Assembly (NCBI GenBank): GCA_948144175.1
Contig: CANXME010000049.1
Span: forward strand, 1-64,000
Direction: 5' to 3'
DNA: 64,000 nt
From: Closterium sp. NIES-65
Taxonomy: Eukaryota > Streptophyta > Zygnematophyceae > Desmidiales > Closteriaceae
Part shown: in pieces, positions 30,260 through 42,104 of the stretch
How positions within the stretch are numbered: position 1 is the first letter of the stretch
How the letters are laid out: every line of letters begins with the position of its first letter
The notes under the pieces: generated by a model
What the model saw: the letters and a program-made list of their open reading frames with translations, nothing else
What the model was told of the DNA's origin: nothing
Database searches by the model: none
Made by a program: the position numbers and the translations under genes

Positions 30260-31092
30260 GTTGGTGCAACCCTACGGTTTGCACTTGGCTTGTTGTCCGT
30301 GTGCGTGCATACGTGTATGCATGGAATGGTATGAGGGCATGGGATAAAATATATATTTCATGCTTATAATAGTGTGTGATTGCTGAGTCATGATGACGAG
30401 TGTGTGTGTGTCGAGTCAATAGCAAGTGATCGCTAGTCGCGTGTCACGCGGTCTTTTGTGTCCCACGCGCAGTTTCTAATTCGTCGTTTGTGTGTGTCGC
30501 GCGGTTTCTATTTTGTCGTGTCTGGAACGTTCGGTGTGTCGCAAGTGTGTGCAGCAGACCCATCAAGAACTCAACAATGAGTTTATGATGAAGAACCGGA
30601 GCCTTGGATTCAAGATTCAAGTGATCACGAAGCTCGCGAAAAGGGTACACCTTAAGATATTGAGAAAAGTTACATTATTTTGTGTAGTGTAATATTTCAC
30701 TTGGTGTAGGCCCTTGTGAAGGGTAGTTTCGAGACCCTTCGTGGTTGGGGACAGTGTGGCAGTGTTCCATATCACTGTACCTCGGCTCTTGGGGTTTGCA
30801 GAAGCTGGGAGTCATTCCCAACTCGTAACTCTTCCTAATTTGTGTTCTGAGACTATACCGGCTGCCATAGTGCCATTCGTTCAAACCAACGCTATGCCGT
30901 CAATACTTGGTCAAATCGTGCGATCAAAATTGACATTTGTAGGCGACGTTGCGGCGCTCCAGATACAAGTTAAATCAGGTAATTTAAAGCTGTGACCAGA
31001 ACGTTATGAATGTTTAAATCCATTGTGCAGAAATCCGACTGTGCACTCTACTTTTCGTTTTAGGGACATTGAAGCCTATGGTGACTATAACA
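30260..31092 (+). repeat. A1 5' LTR
   Basis: TGTTGGTGCAACCC to GACTATAACA, 833 bp. An AT-rich TATA-like core at 30345-30362 lies in the same place as the 18-bp palindrome of the 3' LTR. Confidence 0.94.
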
Positions 31093-31094
31093 AG

Positions 31095-31106
31095 TGGTAT
31101 CAGAGC
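31095..31106 (+). other. A1 primer-binding site
   Basis: TGGTATCAGAGC, a perfect plant initiator-Met primer site, two bases after the LTR. Confidence 0.95.
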
Positions 31107-31126
31107 GCCTTGGAGCATCTACGACG

Positions 31127-32037
31127 ATGGCTGGACCTGAAGAAAGGGGTGACAGAGGTGCTGGAGGCAGTGGAAGACCCCAAACACAAGGTCAACTCCG
31201 TGATTCAGCCATGGAGCCCGTGCAACGTACTCTAGGGATGAACCAAGAGTGTTCGAGCTTGACAAGTTCAACGTTGACAACTTTGCTGAATGTTCCTTCA
31301 GAATGGACCACATGTTTGACCACTATCACCTACTGGAGGTGATGGGAAGAACGGAGAAGCGCCTTGAGAACGACCCGGAGAAGAGCCCGTGGGTGCGGAA
31401 GAGCGCACATGGCTACCTCCTACTTGGGCAAGCGTTGGGAAGCAGCCAAATCCGTCACATCAAGCCATTCCATCGTGAACCAGAGAAGGGACCAAAGGCA
31501 TGGGCTGCTCTCAAGGGTGTATACGCTCCTACAAGAGCGGCGGTAGCAGTGGTGTCGGAACGGCAAATGGTAACACTACGAATTGACGAGGATGAAGCGG
31601 TTGAAGAAGGGGTGCATAAATTCTTCGACTTGTTGACGCGGCTTGAGGGAGCTGATTTGAACTACATTGAGCTCCAAAAGAAGACTTAGTTGCTGGCCTT
31701 ACTCCCAGAGTCATGGTCTTTGCTCATCATCAACCTCAACCGAGATCTGCCCCGCCTCTCGCTCGAAGATGTGAAGCGAGCAATCCCCCAAGAGGATTTC
31801 CGCCACCGTGAGTTGGCGAGTGCGGATGGCGCCAGAGAAGCAAGCATTGGCCAGGGGTACGGTCGTGGAAGAGGCAGAGGACAAGGGGGAGGCAGATTTG
31901 GCAGCAACAACTTCAATAGAGGCCGCGGGAGTGGCGGTTACGGTAGCGACGACAAGAGCTACGGACGCGGTCGCGGCCGATTCGACGGCGAGTGCCATTT
32001 TTGCCACAAGAGTGGACACATCTGGTGCAATTGCTAA
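31127..32037 (+). pseudogene. gag: A1 Gag
   Basis: Start ATG 31127 (MAGPEERGD). A frame change near 31240 leads to the capsid frame (FELDKFNVDNFAE...). TAG at 31687-31689 stands where A2 has AAG; the same frame then continues through LPESW, a Gly/Arg-rich stretch and a CCHC knuckle CHFCHKSGHIWCNC ending at TAA 32035-32037. Confidence 0.88.
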
Positions 32038-32839
32038 AAAATCCCTGATGATTGGACCCCTGCTCAAGGCCCAGAGGATAGAAAGAGCAGGAGGAGAGAG
32101 AGGAAGAGGCCTGGAGGCCGTGGCGGTTGTGGAGGTGGTGCTGCAAACATGAAGAGCGAAAATAATGACAATGACTCGAGCGATGATCGGTTCCCTGGTC
32201 AATGCTTCTACCTACACCATAACACCTCGCGCGGACTTGCTCACCGAACTTGAACCGTCACCGGTTAAGCATGTCACATCGGCTTTGGGGCAGCAAGCAG
32301 AGGTGAAAGGCATGGGCAAGGCCATGTTCAAGGGTGCTGATGGGAAGATGGTGGGCCTCAAGAAGGTGCTTTGGGTGCCCAGCCTTGCTGCGAACCTGAT
32401 TTCCGTGCGGCGTTTGGCAAAGGGCGGTATGGATACGAACTCGAAGGGAGCCAAGACCTACACCGGAAGGCTTGGCGAACGGATTATTAGGGACCTCCAT
32501 GAGGATAGGGATGTCTACAACGGGATGTGGCAGATCCAAGTGGTCCCTATGCCTAAGAAGAGGCAAGTGGCAGCAAGCATCAGCAACAAGGGAGAAGCAG
32601 ATGGTAGCGGCGATGGCGCGAACGGTCGCGCTAAGGAGATTGAGTCCAAGAAGTGCAATCTTGGAGGGACCAGCAAGCTCGGTGAACACGAGGAGAGTGG
32701 TGCAGCAGCCAAGAAGCAGCACAAGGGTGAGGAGAACCCCAAGGGAGCAGCGGAGGAGGATTACGGAGAGAGTATGTGGGGCGCTATTGGGAGCGCGGCA
32801 TTCTCTGATCCAACTTCGGCTACAGGGGAGTGTGATTAG
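32038..32839 (+). pseudogene. pol: A1 protease region lacking its active site
   Basis: The frame at 32165-32839 matches A2 from TPRADLLTELE onward, including NLISVRRLA. The segment with VIDSGA present in A2 is missing: the text jumps from the nucleocapsid tail to TYTITPRAD. About 100 bp are deleted, so no protease activity is possible. TAG at 32837-32839 replaces TGG of A2. Confidence 0.85.
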
Positions 32840-33673
32840 CTCACCTTGCATCGGCAAACGGGGCATGTGGCCCTGCCCATCTTGCAGCAGCTAGTGAAGA
32901 ATGAGATGGTTGCTGGCATACGTGTGAAGTGGGGGCCCGATGAGGTAGTTGGCTGCCCAACGTGCATGCAAGCCAAGTTCACTTGTTTCCCGTTCTCGAG
33001 TTCGGAGGCACCACTTGATGAGGTGGTGATGGACGTGGTGGGCCCCCTGAAGCTTGGAGCTGCTGGAGCAGAGTACTTCCTTACCATAGTCGACGTCTAC
33101 ACCCGTATGACTTGGGTGTACGTGCTGTCCAAGAAGAGCAACGTGGTTGAAACGGTGAAGACCGATTGGTTGCCGATGGTGGAGCGGCAACACGACCGGC
33201 GAGTGAAGTCGATCCGCACCGATCGAGGGGGAGAGTTCCTGAGCAAGGAGTTTGGGTTGTGGCTGAAGAAGAATGGGATAAGGCACTCCCTTACCATGCC
33301 ATACTCCCCTGCAATGTACGGCATCGCCGAGCGAGCGAACTGCACAATCACGGAGACGGCACGCAGGTTGCTCATTGAAGTCGGGCTACCCGACTATTTC
33401 TGGCCTGATGCGGTGGAGAGCGCGTGTGTGGCCAAGAACAGAGCCTTAACTCATGTGGGAGCAGACAAATGGGTGCCCTATGTGGAGTGGATTGGAAGGA
33501 AGCCAAAGGTGGATATGCTTTGGGTGTTCGGGTGCATGTGCATGGCGCTCGTGCCTAAGCATCTTCGGCACAACAAGCTTGGTGCCAAGGCGGTGTGGGC
33601 CGTGCACTTGGGCATGGCTCAAAACAGCAAGGGATGGCTTCTTTGGGACCCATTCACCAAGAGGTCATGGTGA
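32840..33673 (+). CDS. pol: A1 integrase
   Basis: About 278 codons are open after the TAG at 32837. The zinc region shows LTLHRQTGH and CPTC. The core carries Asp in MDVVGPLKL, Asp in RTDRGGEF and Glu in GIAERAN, so the DDE triad is present. The usual QQNG before AER is PAMYG here. The frame ends at TGA after LLWDPFTKRSW. Confidence 0.9.
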   Translation, partial: LTLHRQTGHVALPILQQLVKNEMVAGIRVKWGPDEVVGCPTCMQAKFTCFPFSSSEAPLDEVVMDVVGPLKLGAAGAEYFLTIVDVYTRMTWVYVLSKKSNVVETVKTDWLPMVERQHDRRVKSIRTDRGGEFLSKEFGLWLKKNGIRHSLTMPYSPAMYGIAERANCTITETARRLLIEVGLPDYFWPDAVESACVAKNRALTHVGADKWVPYVEWIGRKPKVDMLWVFGCMCMALVPKHLRHNKLGAKAVWAVHLGMAQNSKGWLLWDPFTKRSW

Positions 33674-35050
33674 GCAGGGACTGCAAGTTCATGGAGAACC
33701 TCATGTACAAGGATTGGAAGGCGGAGAACGATGCGAAGATAGGCATGCGGTTTGGGGAGGTGAAGAGTTCCGGCTTGGAGCATGTGGAGCTGCCTTTGAA
33801 GCTGAGCAGCGGCAGCACTACCACAAGGCAATATTTCCTTATGAATGGGGGAGAGGAGGCCAAGGATGCAGAGGAGGAGGTGCAGCAAGTGAGCGAGTGT
33901 GCGCCGACACTTCCTTCACGCGTTACAAGTGCACCACGGATCCGAGTAACCCCGCAGCAACGCCAAGGCTTTCAAGTCCCTGCAGCTGAGGAGGAAGGAA
34001 GGGGCAAGAGGAGAGTTCAAGCCCCTAATAGGCTAAGTATGATGCACCGGGAAAGCAAGGAAAGTCAGCCCTGGCTGGAGTGGCAATGATGGTCAGAGAT
34101 ATGAGGAAAGCGACAACGAGGAGTGTGCCTTCGTGTTCTTCTCTTCGGTGGAGATGCCAGGGGAACCAGCAACTCTCAAGGAGGCCTTGGAGAGTAGTGA
34201 TGCTGAAGATTGGAAGAAGGCCATGGAGAGCGAGCAGTAGGGTATTGAGGAGAATGACACGTGCGAATCGGTGGAGCTACCGGAGGGGTGTAACGCGATT
34301 ACATCCAAGTGGCTCTTCAAGATTTAGTCAGACGCCGACGGCAAGATCGAGCGCTACAAGTCTAGGCTTGTAGCCAAGGGGTACCAGCAGAAGGAGAAGG
34401 TGGACTTCAATGAGCTGTTTGCTCCTGTGGTGAAGCTGACGACGCTGCGGACCCTACTCGCGGGGGTTGCCATCAAAAGAATGGGTTGTGAAACAAATGG
34501 ACGTGACAACTGTGTTCCTCAACGGCATCCATGAAAAAGAGATTTTCTTGGCGCAGCCAGAGGGGTTTGATGATGGTAGTGGCAGAGTTTTGAAGCTAAA
34601 GAAGGCCCTCTATGGGCTGAAGTAGGCCTCCAGGCAGTGGTACTTGAAGCTGCAAGAAGTTTTGGAGGAGATCGGCTTCACTCCTTCAACGGCCGATCAC
34701 TCTCTGTTCATGCTTGGCGAGGGGGAGCAGAGGAGCTTCATGGTGGTGTACGTGGATGGCATCTTCATCTTCTCACCCTCCTCTGACCTTGTGAAGGAGG
34801 TGATGCTGAAGCTTCAAGACGAGTTCAAGCGCAACACTTGGCGACGTGAACTTCTACCTCGGGCTCTACATCGAACGCGACGTGGAGAAGTGGTGCAAGC
34901 GGGTGCACCAGCGGAAGTACCTAGAGGCATTAGATGCCAACTTTGGGCAGAGTGAAGGTCATGTGGATACACCCTTTCCCTCTGGGTTCAAGTCTGTGAA
35001 GGGAACAGAGGAGGAGAGCGTTGGCGAAGAGGAGAGGCACCGTTTTCACT
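33674..35050 (+). pseudogene. pol: A1 linker and reverse transcriptase
   Basis: The linker (33674-34090) is Glu/Ser-rich and frameshifted. RT motifs are SKWLFKI, then a [39 protein letters not shown] (TAG after it), STADHSLFM and the box VVYVDGIFIF. The box is YVDG instead of YVDD, a loss of the second catalytic Asp. NFYLGLYIERDV is the RT connection near 34846. Confidence 0.87.
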
Positions 35051-35743
35051 CGTTGATGGGCAGCCTCATGTATGCGGCGGTAAAAACTCGACCGGACGTG
35101 GCCTTTGCTACCGGGAAGATAGCTAGGGTTGTGCAATGCCCTAATGAGGAGCAGGTAGCAGTTGGAATTATGGTGGCCAAGTATCTTGGCCAAACACCGA
35201 CGGTTGGGCTGCAATACTCGGCGGCGGCGCAAAGGCGCCAAAAGGACGCGGATGGTGTAGAACGCGGACGTTTGTTCCTCACCGCATTCTCGGATGCTTC
35301 ATATGCATCGGAACCAGAGGACATGACAACTATTGGAGGGTTCATTTGCTGTGTTGGTGGAGGCCCAACTGCTTGGGAGAGCAAGAAGCAGGTTGATCAA
35401 GCATCGAGCTCGGTGGAGTCCGAGTACATGGCACTCTTTCGTGCGGTACGGGAGATTGTGTGGCAGCGGCGTTTGTTGGCTGAATTGGGGGAGGAGCAGC
35501 AACGAACTACCCACTCTACTGTGACAGCCAGGGTGCCATTGCTCTTGCTAAGAACCCTGTATTGCATGGCCTCACCAAGCACATGAGAGTGAAGTGGCAT
35601 TGGACGAGGAGCATGGTGGCCGCGGGTGAAGTTGAGTTGCGCTACGTGAAGACGACGGGGCAGCCGGCTGACATGATGACCAAGAGGCTGGTGGAGCAGT
35701 AGCATTGGAAGTGTTGCAATCTGGCTGGGATGGCTCTGAACTA
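35051..35743 (+). pseudogene. pol: A1 RNase H
   Basis: SLMYAAVKTRPDVAFA leads to RNase H with Asp in AFSDASYA and Glu in VESEYMAL. After a frame change near 35510 come Asp in YCDSQGAI and the terminal AEVELRY-type strand and ADMMTKRL box. The gene ends near 35743, just before the purine tract GAGGGGGAG at 35773-35781. Confidence 0.88.
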
Positions 35744-35783
35744 AGATCAACAGATCCTTAGGCCAACAATCCGAGGGGGAGTT

Positions 35784-36615
35784 TGTTGGTGCAACCCTAC
35801 GGTTTGCACTCGGCTTGTTGTCCGTGTGCGTGCATGCGTGTGTGCATGGAATGGTATGAGGGCATGGGATGAAATATATATTTCATGCTTTTTATAGTGT
35901 GTGAATGCTGAGTCATGATGCCGAGTGTGTGTGTGTCGAGTCAATAGCAAGTATCGCTAGTCGCGTGTCACTCGGTCTTTTGTGTCCCGCGCGCGGTTTT
36001 TATTTCATCGTTTGTGTGTGTCGCACGGTTTCTATTTTGTCGTGTGTGGAATGTTCGGTGTGTCGCAGGTGTGTGCAGCAGACCCATCAAGAACTCAAGG
36101 ATGAGTTTATGATGAAGAATCAGAGCCTTGGATTCAAGATTCAAGTGATCGCGAAGCTCGTGAAAAGGGTACACCTTAAGATATTGAGAATAGTTACATT
36201 ACTTTGTGTAGTGTAACATTTCACTTAGTGTAGGCCCTTGTGAAGGGTAGTTTCGAGACCCTTCGTGGTTGGGGACAGTGTGGCAATGTTCCACCCACAT
36301 CACTGTAGCTCGGCTCTTGGGGTTTGTAGGAGCTGGGAGTCATTCCCAACTCGTAACCCTTCCTTGTGTTCTAAGACTATAGTGGCTGCCATAGTGCTGT
36401 TCGTTCAAACCGACGGTGTGCCGTCAATACTTGGTCAAATCATGCGATCAAAATTGCTTGTTGTAGGTGACGTTGAGACGCTCCAGATCCAAGTTGAATG
36501 AGGTCATTTGAAGCTATAACCAGAACGTTATGAACGTTAAGTCCGCTGTGCAGAAATCCGACTGTGCACTCTCTCTTTTGTTTTAGTCACATTGAAGCCT
36601 ATTGTGACTATAACA
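35784..36615 (+). repeat. A1 3' LTR
   Basis: TGTTGGTGCAACCC to GACTATAACA, 832 bp, clearly homologous to 30260-31092 with many scattered changes. It contains the perfect palindrome ATGAAATATATATTTCAT at 35869-35886. Confidence 0.94.
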
Positions 36616-37455
36616 GTATTTGCACGGTTCATCCATCTCGGTTTTTTTAAATCAATTCCTTGCTGAGGCCAACATCTTCCGCTTCAACACTCAGTTATTG
36701 CAAACCTTCTTGGGGCGATCCTAGGCACGATTACTTTCTGATCACAACTGTGCCGAGTTATGTTAGGAGAGATGATTTGTATGAAGCACGCTGGTTCAAA
36801 AGTCGAGTAGGCTATCTCCACCACTAAAAACACTATTTTCGGGTAGGATTCAAACAAAATATGTAAGAATTAGATCAGTACCATTTGTGTAACTACAAGG
36901 ACCCGTTCAAAAGAACTCTAAAATATCAGTGTCATAAAACTTAACATTTTTCTCATAAGGATCAATGAAAAAACCACTCTGAAAAGAAAGGGTGCATAAG
37001 CAAGCACAGCCTTATAGTAAGTGTCATAAGGGTGAATTATCCTTGTATCCTGAGTCCTGGTTCTGACCTATTATATGTTCGTGACCTATCTTTTCTTCCT
37101 ACGACCTCTTGTCGGGTGCAAAATATAATATGCACGTCAACCTGTCGCCTATTCATCGAGCAATGTGAAATCTGAATATTGGTTTTTCAAGGTAATTTGT
37201 GTTGTTTGGAATGCGCATTTGTGTGATATTCATTTTGGTGTTTACGGTTTATGAATCACCTTAGTGGTTCATAAGTTATGTGTGTTTTTGTTGTGTTGCA
37301 TCCATGAGTTTTCATGATTGTTCGTATGAGTTTCGTGTGTGCATGCGAAGAGTTTCGAGTTTTCCTGTATGTTCCTGAAGTTCCGAATATTCATGGTCCA
37401 TTGTGTGTTGTTCATTTATGTTTGCGTGCAGTTTGTGCAAGCTTTATGAGCGTTC
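36616..37455 (+). other. AT-rich non-coding stretch
   Basis: No gene or element end is recognised. From 37250 on, many short words of the type TTCATG and TTCGTG recur, suggesting an intron, a 5' flank or an old LTR. The start (36616-36700) may be the rest of the copia F LTR. Confidence 0.4.
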
Positions 37456-39007
37456 ATGCTTGTTCATGATTGTTCATGTAGTGTCATGTTCGTTTACGTG
37501 TTCTTCATGAGTTTTCTTGTGCGTTCATTTGAATGGCAAGTCCTACCAGTCCTACTAGGAACATACGATTTTCGAAATGACAATGCTCCGTGCCTTACGA
37601 CCGCTGTGGATCTTACCATCTTCGAGCTGCGCAATGTCCCTCGTAGAGTGTTCTGATTTAACTTCTTTTTATACCATTAGGTTCGTCCGTAACTTAGCAA
37701 TCAGGAGACCTGTCATTTATGCTGACATTGGCTTGCCATGTTACAAGGCAACCATTCATGGAGTTCATCAGGCATTCCTGAGACCGCCAAAGTTCGATCT
37801 ACTATCTATGGTTTCGAAGGCATACAATAACATCTCTACAATCATGATCATTTCAAGCTATGATTCCGAGGCTTCCACCTCGGTTTTACACCACCAACTT
37901 CAGGAACAACTGGTTCCAGCGGGGTACACATTACTGCTTAACCGGGACAAGCCCAACTTATTGGCAAATCACATCTTCACAAACAGCTTTGACGCCCTGC
38001 AAAACTCTCGTCTCCCATACTCTCATCATCGCATGATGGCTCCTCCGAAGGGTCTCTGCTCCAAGGTTGTCATTGACCCTCCTGCTGCTCCCGGCGATCC
38101 TCTTGCTGATGTCGCTGAAAAGCTTGCCAAGGAGTTAGCATCGGGCGAAGAAAGTGTTGACAATGACAACATGACCCAGCCGATCTCAACTATCAACACG
38201 TCTACAGGCGGATCTAGGTTGACATCGGCAAAACGTGCGATGATGCAGACACATGGTGCGGTTGAAGAGGTTCTGCTCGATGAAGAGTCTGATAATGAGA
38301 TGGAGGTGGACCTCGACAAGGAAGCAGCAATGCATTTCATGATAACTGTCATTTTGCTACTTCCCTTTGTGCTCGCTCAGGAGGTAGTTTGTGTCATACA
38401 CGCTGTTAAGATGCTGATGAAACGTGGATGGAATACAGTGTTTTCCGCTGATGTCTTTATCAACGACAAAGTTCTAGGAGCTGCAAGCGGTGTATATTGC
38501 AAAACTCCGCTATTGCCATCTGGAGCTCTCCTTTCTACTGGAGCGTGATGCGGAAATCAGCAGATCAAAGGAGATGGTTATTAGAGGCTGAATGGCAAGC
38601 TGGTGAAGCTGCACTAGCAACACACTGACAACGATTCTTTTGTCTGCAAGAAATCGCTTAACCCGACGGCATTGGAGGTCAACTTCCATGGTGTTTCGGC
38701 GATGGTGGAAATCGACATGCTTACTGACCACTTGTCGACTTGCAAGCTGCAGAAGAGTCAGCGCCCGGTGTTTCTTCGCTGCTCTTCCTTCCACCGTGTT
38801 CTCCACCCAGTGACCGGAGCCGATACTGACGTTGTCAAAGGACTTGTTTACCCGCACCTTGGCGATAACGATCGCTGGATCCACGCGGTGCTCAACCCGG
38901 CTGACCGCTCGAAGAAGCTGCTGATCCACTATCCTTCATTATCTTGCACACTCTGCGGGGGCCTACATTATGATAAGTATCATAATGTGTTCACGGGGAA
39001 GCCTTAG
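37456..39007 (+). pseudogene. unidentified decayed coding region
   Basis: Three open stretches read like protein rather than composition. The first is 37500-37656 (DLTIFELRNVPRRVF). The second is 37577-38548 (323 codons from ATG), with YADIGLPCYKATIHGVHQAF, an acidic stretch and a hydrophobic stretch ITVILLLPFVLAQEVVCVI. The third, 38590-39007, ends in CTLCGGLHYDKYH, a possible C-X2-C-X3-H-X4-H metal site. A TAG splits the last part (KLH*QH), and the line continues past the TAG at 39005. I do not recognise the family; ORF1 of a LINE or a Gag-like protein is possible. Confidence 0.5.
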
Positions 39008-39467
39008 AATAATGTAGGGAAGTGGAATATGACGCTGGGGAAATCTCATAGGCTCAACGGTAACAGTGATGCAGTCTCACCTTTTTCCACTAGTCGTGTT
39101 ATTTCTATCTTGCTTCTTACAGATGATCTGGGGGCAGCAGCCCTGCCCTCCAGCCGCCCCGTCACAGCCCTGCCCTGCAACCGCCCAGTCGCGGCCCTGC
39201 CCTGCTGCCGCCCCGTCGTGGCCCTGCTCTACCGCCGCCTCGTAGCGGCCCTGCCCAGCTACCGCCCTGTACCAACCCTGCCCTACCCGCCAGTCACGGC
39301 CTTGCCCTGCACCCGCCCCTGGTAAGCGCCCGCCCACCCAAGCGTGCCGCTGCGCCTGGCGCGCTGCACCACCTAGCCAAGCCACACCACCCTACCAACC
39401 TGCGCCGCCATGCCGAGCCGCGCCGCCCTGCCGTGCCGCGCCACCCTGCCCTGCTGCTACTGCCGCC

Positions 39468-40917
39468 ATGGCTAGTCCTACCATGCTTACTTTCAATGCT
39501 GAGGGCCGTGCAGTCGATTTTGAGGTTTGGGTAAATGACTTGCAGCTCTATATTCAGTGCGACTCCAGGGAGGGAGTCTCACTGTTCGATCACACGTCCG
39601 GCGCCTTTGTTGCACCTACTGCCGACGCTGACACTACGGTTTGCTCACACTGGACTACTCGTGACGCTGTTGCTCGCCTTGCTGTTCGTAGTCACCTCCC
39701 GTCTGCTGAGCGAGCGCACTTTTGCCAATACAAGATTGCTAAGTCTCTGTATGATGCTATTGCCACAAGCTACTCCTCCCCTGCCTCTGCTACCCTCAGC
39801 CACCTCATGCTACCGTACTTCTTTCCTGACCTAGCCACGTTTGCCACAGTCGGTGACCTCATCACTCACCTCTGCACTAGTCACACCCGCTACAGCGCTG
39901 CGTTTCCCTCCGAGTTTCGCGCCAAGACCCCCCCCCCCATGTACATCACCCTCTTCTACCTCATCACCCGTCTCCTTGACTCTCTTCGCTTAGTCTAGGA
40001 CCACTTTCTATCCCTTTGCCCCTCTGAGCTCACCATCGACCTCCTCGAGGAGCGCCTCCTTGCAGCTGAGACTAGCATAGTCGCTGTAGGAGCGTCTCGC
40101 GGCGACCCTCGCGCCCCTTTCTTTGAGGGGTGCTCCCCCGTCCCCCTTTTGCCCCTTGTTGCTTCTGCTGCTGCTGTCGGCCTCGCTGGCACAGAGGCGG
40201 TAGGGGCTGCGTCTGCTCCTAGTGGGAGACGCCGCAGCGGCAAGAGCAAGGGGGGCAAGGGTGGTGGAGGGGACGGCGGGGGCGGCGGTGGTGGCGATGG
40301 AGGAGGTGGAGGGGGTGGGAGCGGAGGTGGGGGTGGAAGCGGGAGTGGGGGCATTGGTGGCGTCGGTGGAGGTGGAGGCGGTGGCAGCAGCGGCAGTGGG
40401 GGTGGCGGAGGCGATGGTGCTGGTCGAGGTGGAGCCGTGCAGCGTGGAGGCTTTGGAGGTGGCCAGCGTCAGCAGCAGCCGCGTTCGCGTGAGGCCCCGT
40501 CGCCCCAGCAGCTTCGTGAGTGGTACGCTGGGCGTGGGAGGTCTGGGGGTGCTGGTCCCTGCGCTTACGTTCTCCGCACCGGCCAGCGCCGTGGGGAAAC
40601 GTGCGGGCTGCCGCACGCTATGCAGCGGTGTTTCGGTCGCCTTACTGAAGCCTGTCGCGCACAGTTTCCTGACGCTACTGAGCTCCCTCGTTGGGCTGAT
40701 CTGCTTAAGTCTGGTGTTGCTATCTTTGATCTTGATAATGATGCTATCCTTGCTGCCATGTATGATGTGACTATTAGTGCTGATGGTGATTGTTACCTCT
40801 GTGTGCTGCCAAACCCAGATATAGAGGCTGCTGATCTAGGTGCTAGTGAGTCTGCTGCTCCAGGTACTGGTAAGCGTGCTGCTCCAGGTGCTGGTGAGTC
40901 TGCTCTCTCAGGTACTG
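39468..40917 (+). pseudogene. gag: 1b Gag, nearly intact
   Basis: ATG 39468 stands in a strong context (GCCGCCATGG). Capsid motifs are DFEVWVNDLQLYIQC, ARLAVRSHLPSAERAHF and LPYFFPDLATF. One TAG at 39996-39998 (AGG in 1a) is the only stop; the same frame goes on through a Gly-rich region and QQLREWYAGR. The finger follows with Cys at CAYV and ETC, then PHAMQRC (C-X13-C-X3-H-X4-C). GVAIFDLDNDAILAAMY closes the domain. The finger is unlike the usual CX2CX4HX4C knuckle. Confidence 0.9.
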
Positions 40918-42104
40918 CGCCTGCTGAGGCCTTGCACACTTTCACTCTTGACTCCGGTACTTCCCGCTCTTTCTTTCGCGACTGCACCACACTCACCCTG
41001 CTCAGTCGGCCGGTTGCTGTCTCCCTGGCGGACCCCTCTGAAAGCCTAGTTCTTGCACACTCCTCTACGGTTCTGCCGTGTCCGGCGGTCCTGTCCGGCT
41101 CACTGTTGGGTCTTCACCTCTCCTCGTTCTCTACGAACTTGGTGAGTGGAGCTGACCTCCAGGACGTGTGGGTTGACAAGTTCACTCCTGGTGGTCAGCG
41201 GGTGATCCACTGTACGTGTACTCGAATAGGCCGCCACCTCGCCACGTTTACCTGTCAGCCTGGGTCGAGCCTGTACACCCTGACTACTACGTCCCCTCCA
41301 GTTACTGCGTCTGGTCAGGTAGCCGCGTCTGGTCAGGTGTTTTCTGCCGCGTCCAGGTCTGGTCCGGAGTCTGCCCCCTGCTCGTGTCGTCTCCTGTCAC
41401 ACCAGACTCTCCTCTCGCACCACCGACTTGGTCACCCCTCCGTGCCTTGTCTTCAAGGTATGGCCTCCCGTGTCCTTGTCACTGGTCTCCCCCGGTCTCT
41501 CCCTCCCCTCCCACCGGGGCCTGCCCCTACTTGCGTTCCTTGCGTTGAGGGACGGCAGCGCGCCGCTTCTCACTCCTCCGAGTTCCCTCCGACGGAGGAA
41601 TCTGTGCAGACTCTCTACATGGACGTGTGGGGCCCAGCCCGCGTCCATGGACAGGGTCACGAGCATTACTTTCTGCTGGTCGTTGATGACTACTCGCGTT
41701 ACACCACAATCTTCCTCTTGCGCCGCAAGGGTGAGGTCACAGAGGTGCTGATCAACTGGATCCGCACTGCCCGTCGTCGGCTCAGCGAGAGTTTCGGCTT
41801 GGACCTTCCTGCTCTGCGTCTGCAGTCTAACAGAGGCGGAGAGTTTTCCTCCGACCTTCTGCAGGCCTTTTGTCGTGCGGAGGGCATCCGCCAGACGATC
41901 ACGCTTCCAGCCTCCCCACAGCAAAATGGGATTGCTGAGCGCCGCATTAGCATGGTCATGGACGTCGCTCGTACATCCATGATCCATGCGGCTGCTCCCC
42001 ATTCTGTGTGGCCGTTCGCGGTTCAGTACGTTGTGCATCAGGTCAACCTCCAGCCCCATGTCTCCATGCCGGAGACCACACCTGCTCTGCGGTGGACGGG
42101 GTAG
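40918..42104 (+). CDS. pol: 1b protease and integrase
   Basis: This continues the gag frame. The protease motif HTFTLDSGTSRSFF is intact. The integrase zinc region has HHRLGHPS and CVPCVEG. The core has Asp in YMDVWGPA and Glu in QQNGIAERR; the second Asp position reads QSNRGGEF where 1e has HSDRGGEF, so a catalytic residue is lost (GAC to AAC). TAG at 42102-42104 replaces Lys of RWTGKVGD; the same frame then continues to about 42340. Confidence 0.9.

Larger units (their letters stand above)
30260..36615 (+). mobile_element. Ty1/copia element A1, both LTRs present
   Basis: A 6.36-kb copia element: 833- and 832-bp LTRs, initiator-Met primer site, gag, protease, integrase, RT, RNase H and polypurine tract, in copia order. 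Flanks GTAGT and GTATT form a 5-bp target duplication with one change. It is related to A2 at the left edge. It is inactive: frameshifts, TAG stops, loss of the protease active site and an altered RT box. Confidence 0.95.
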
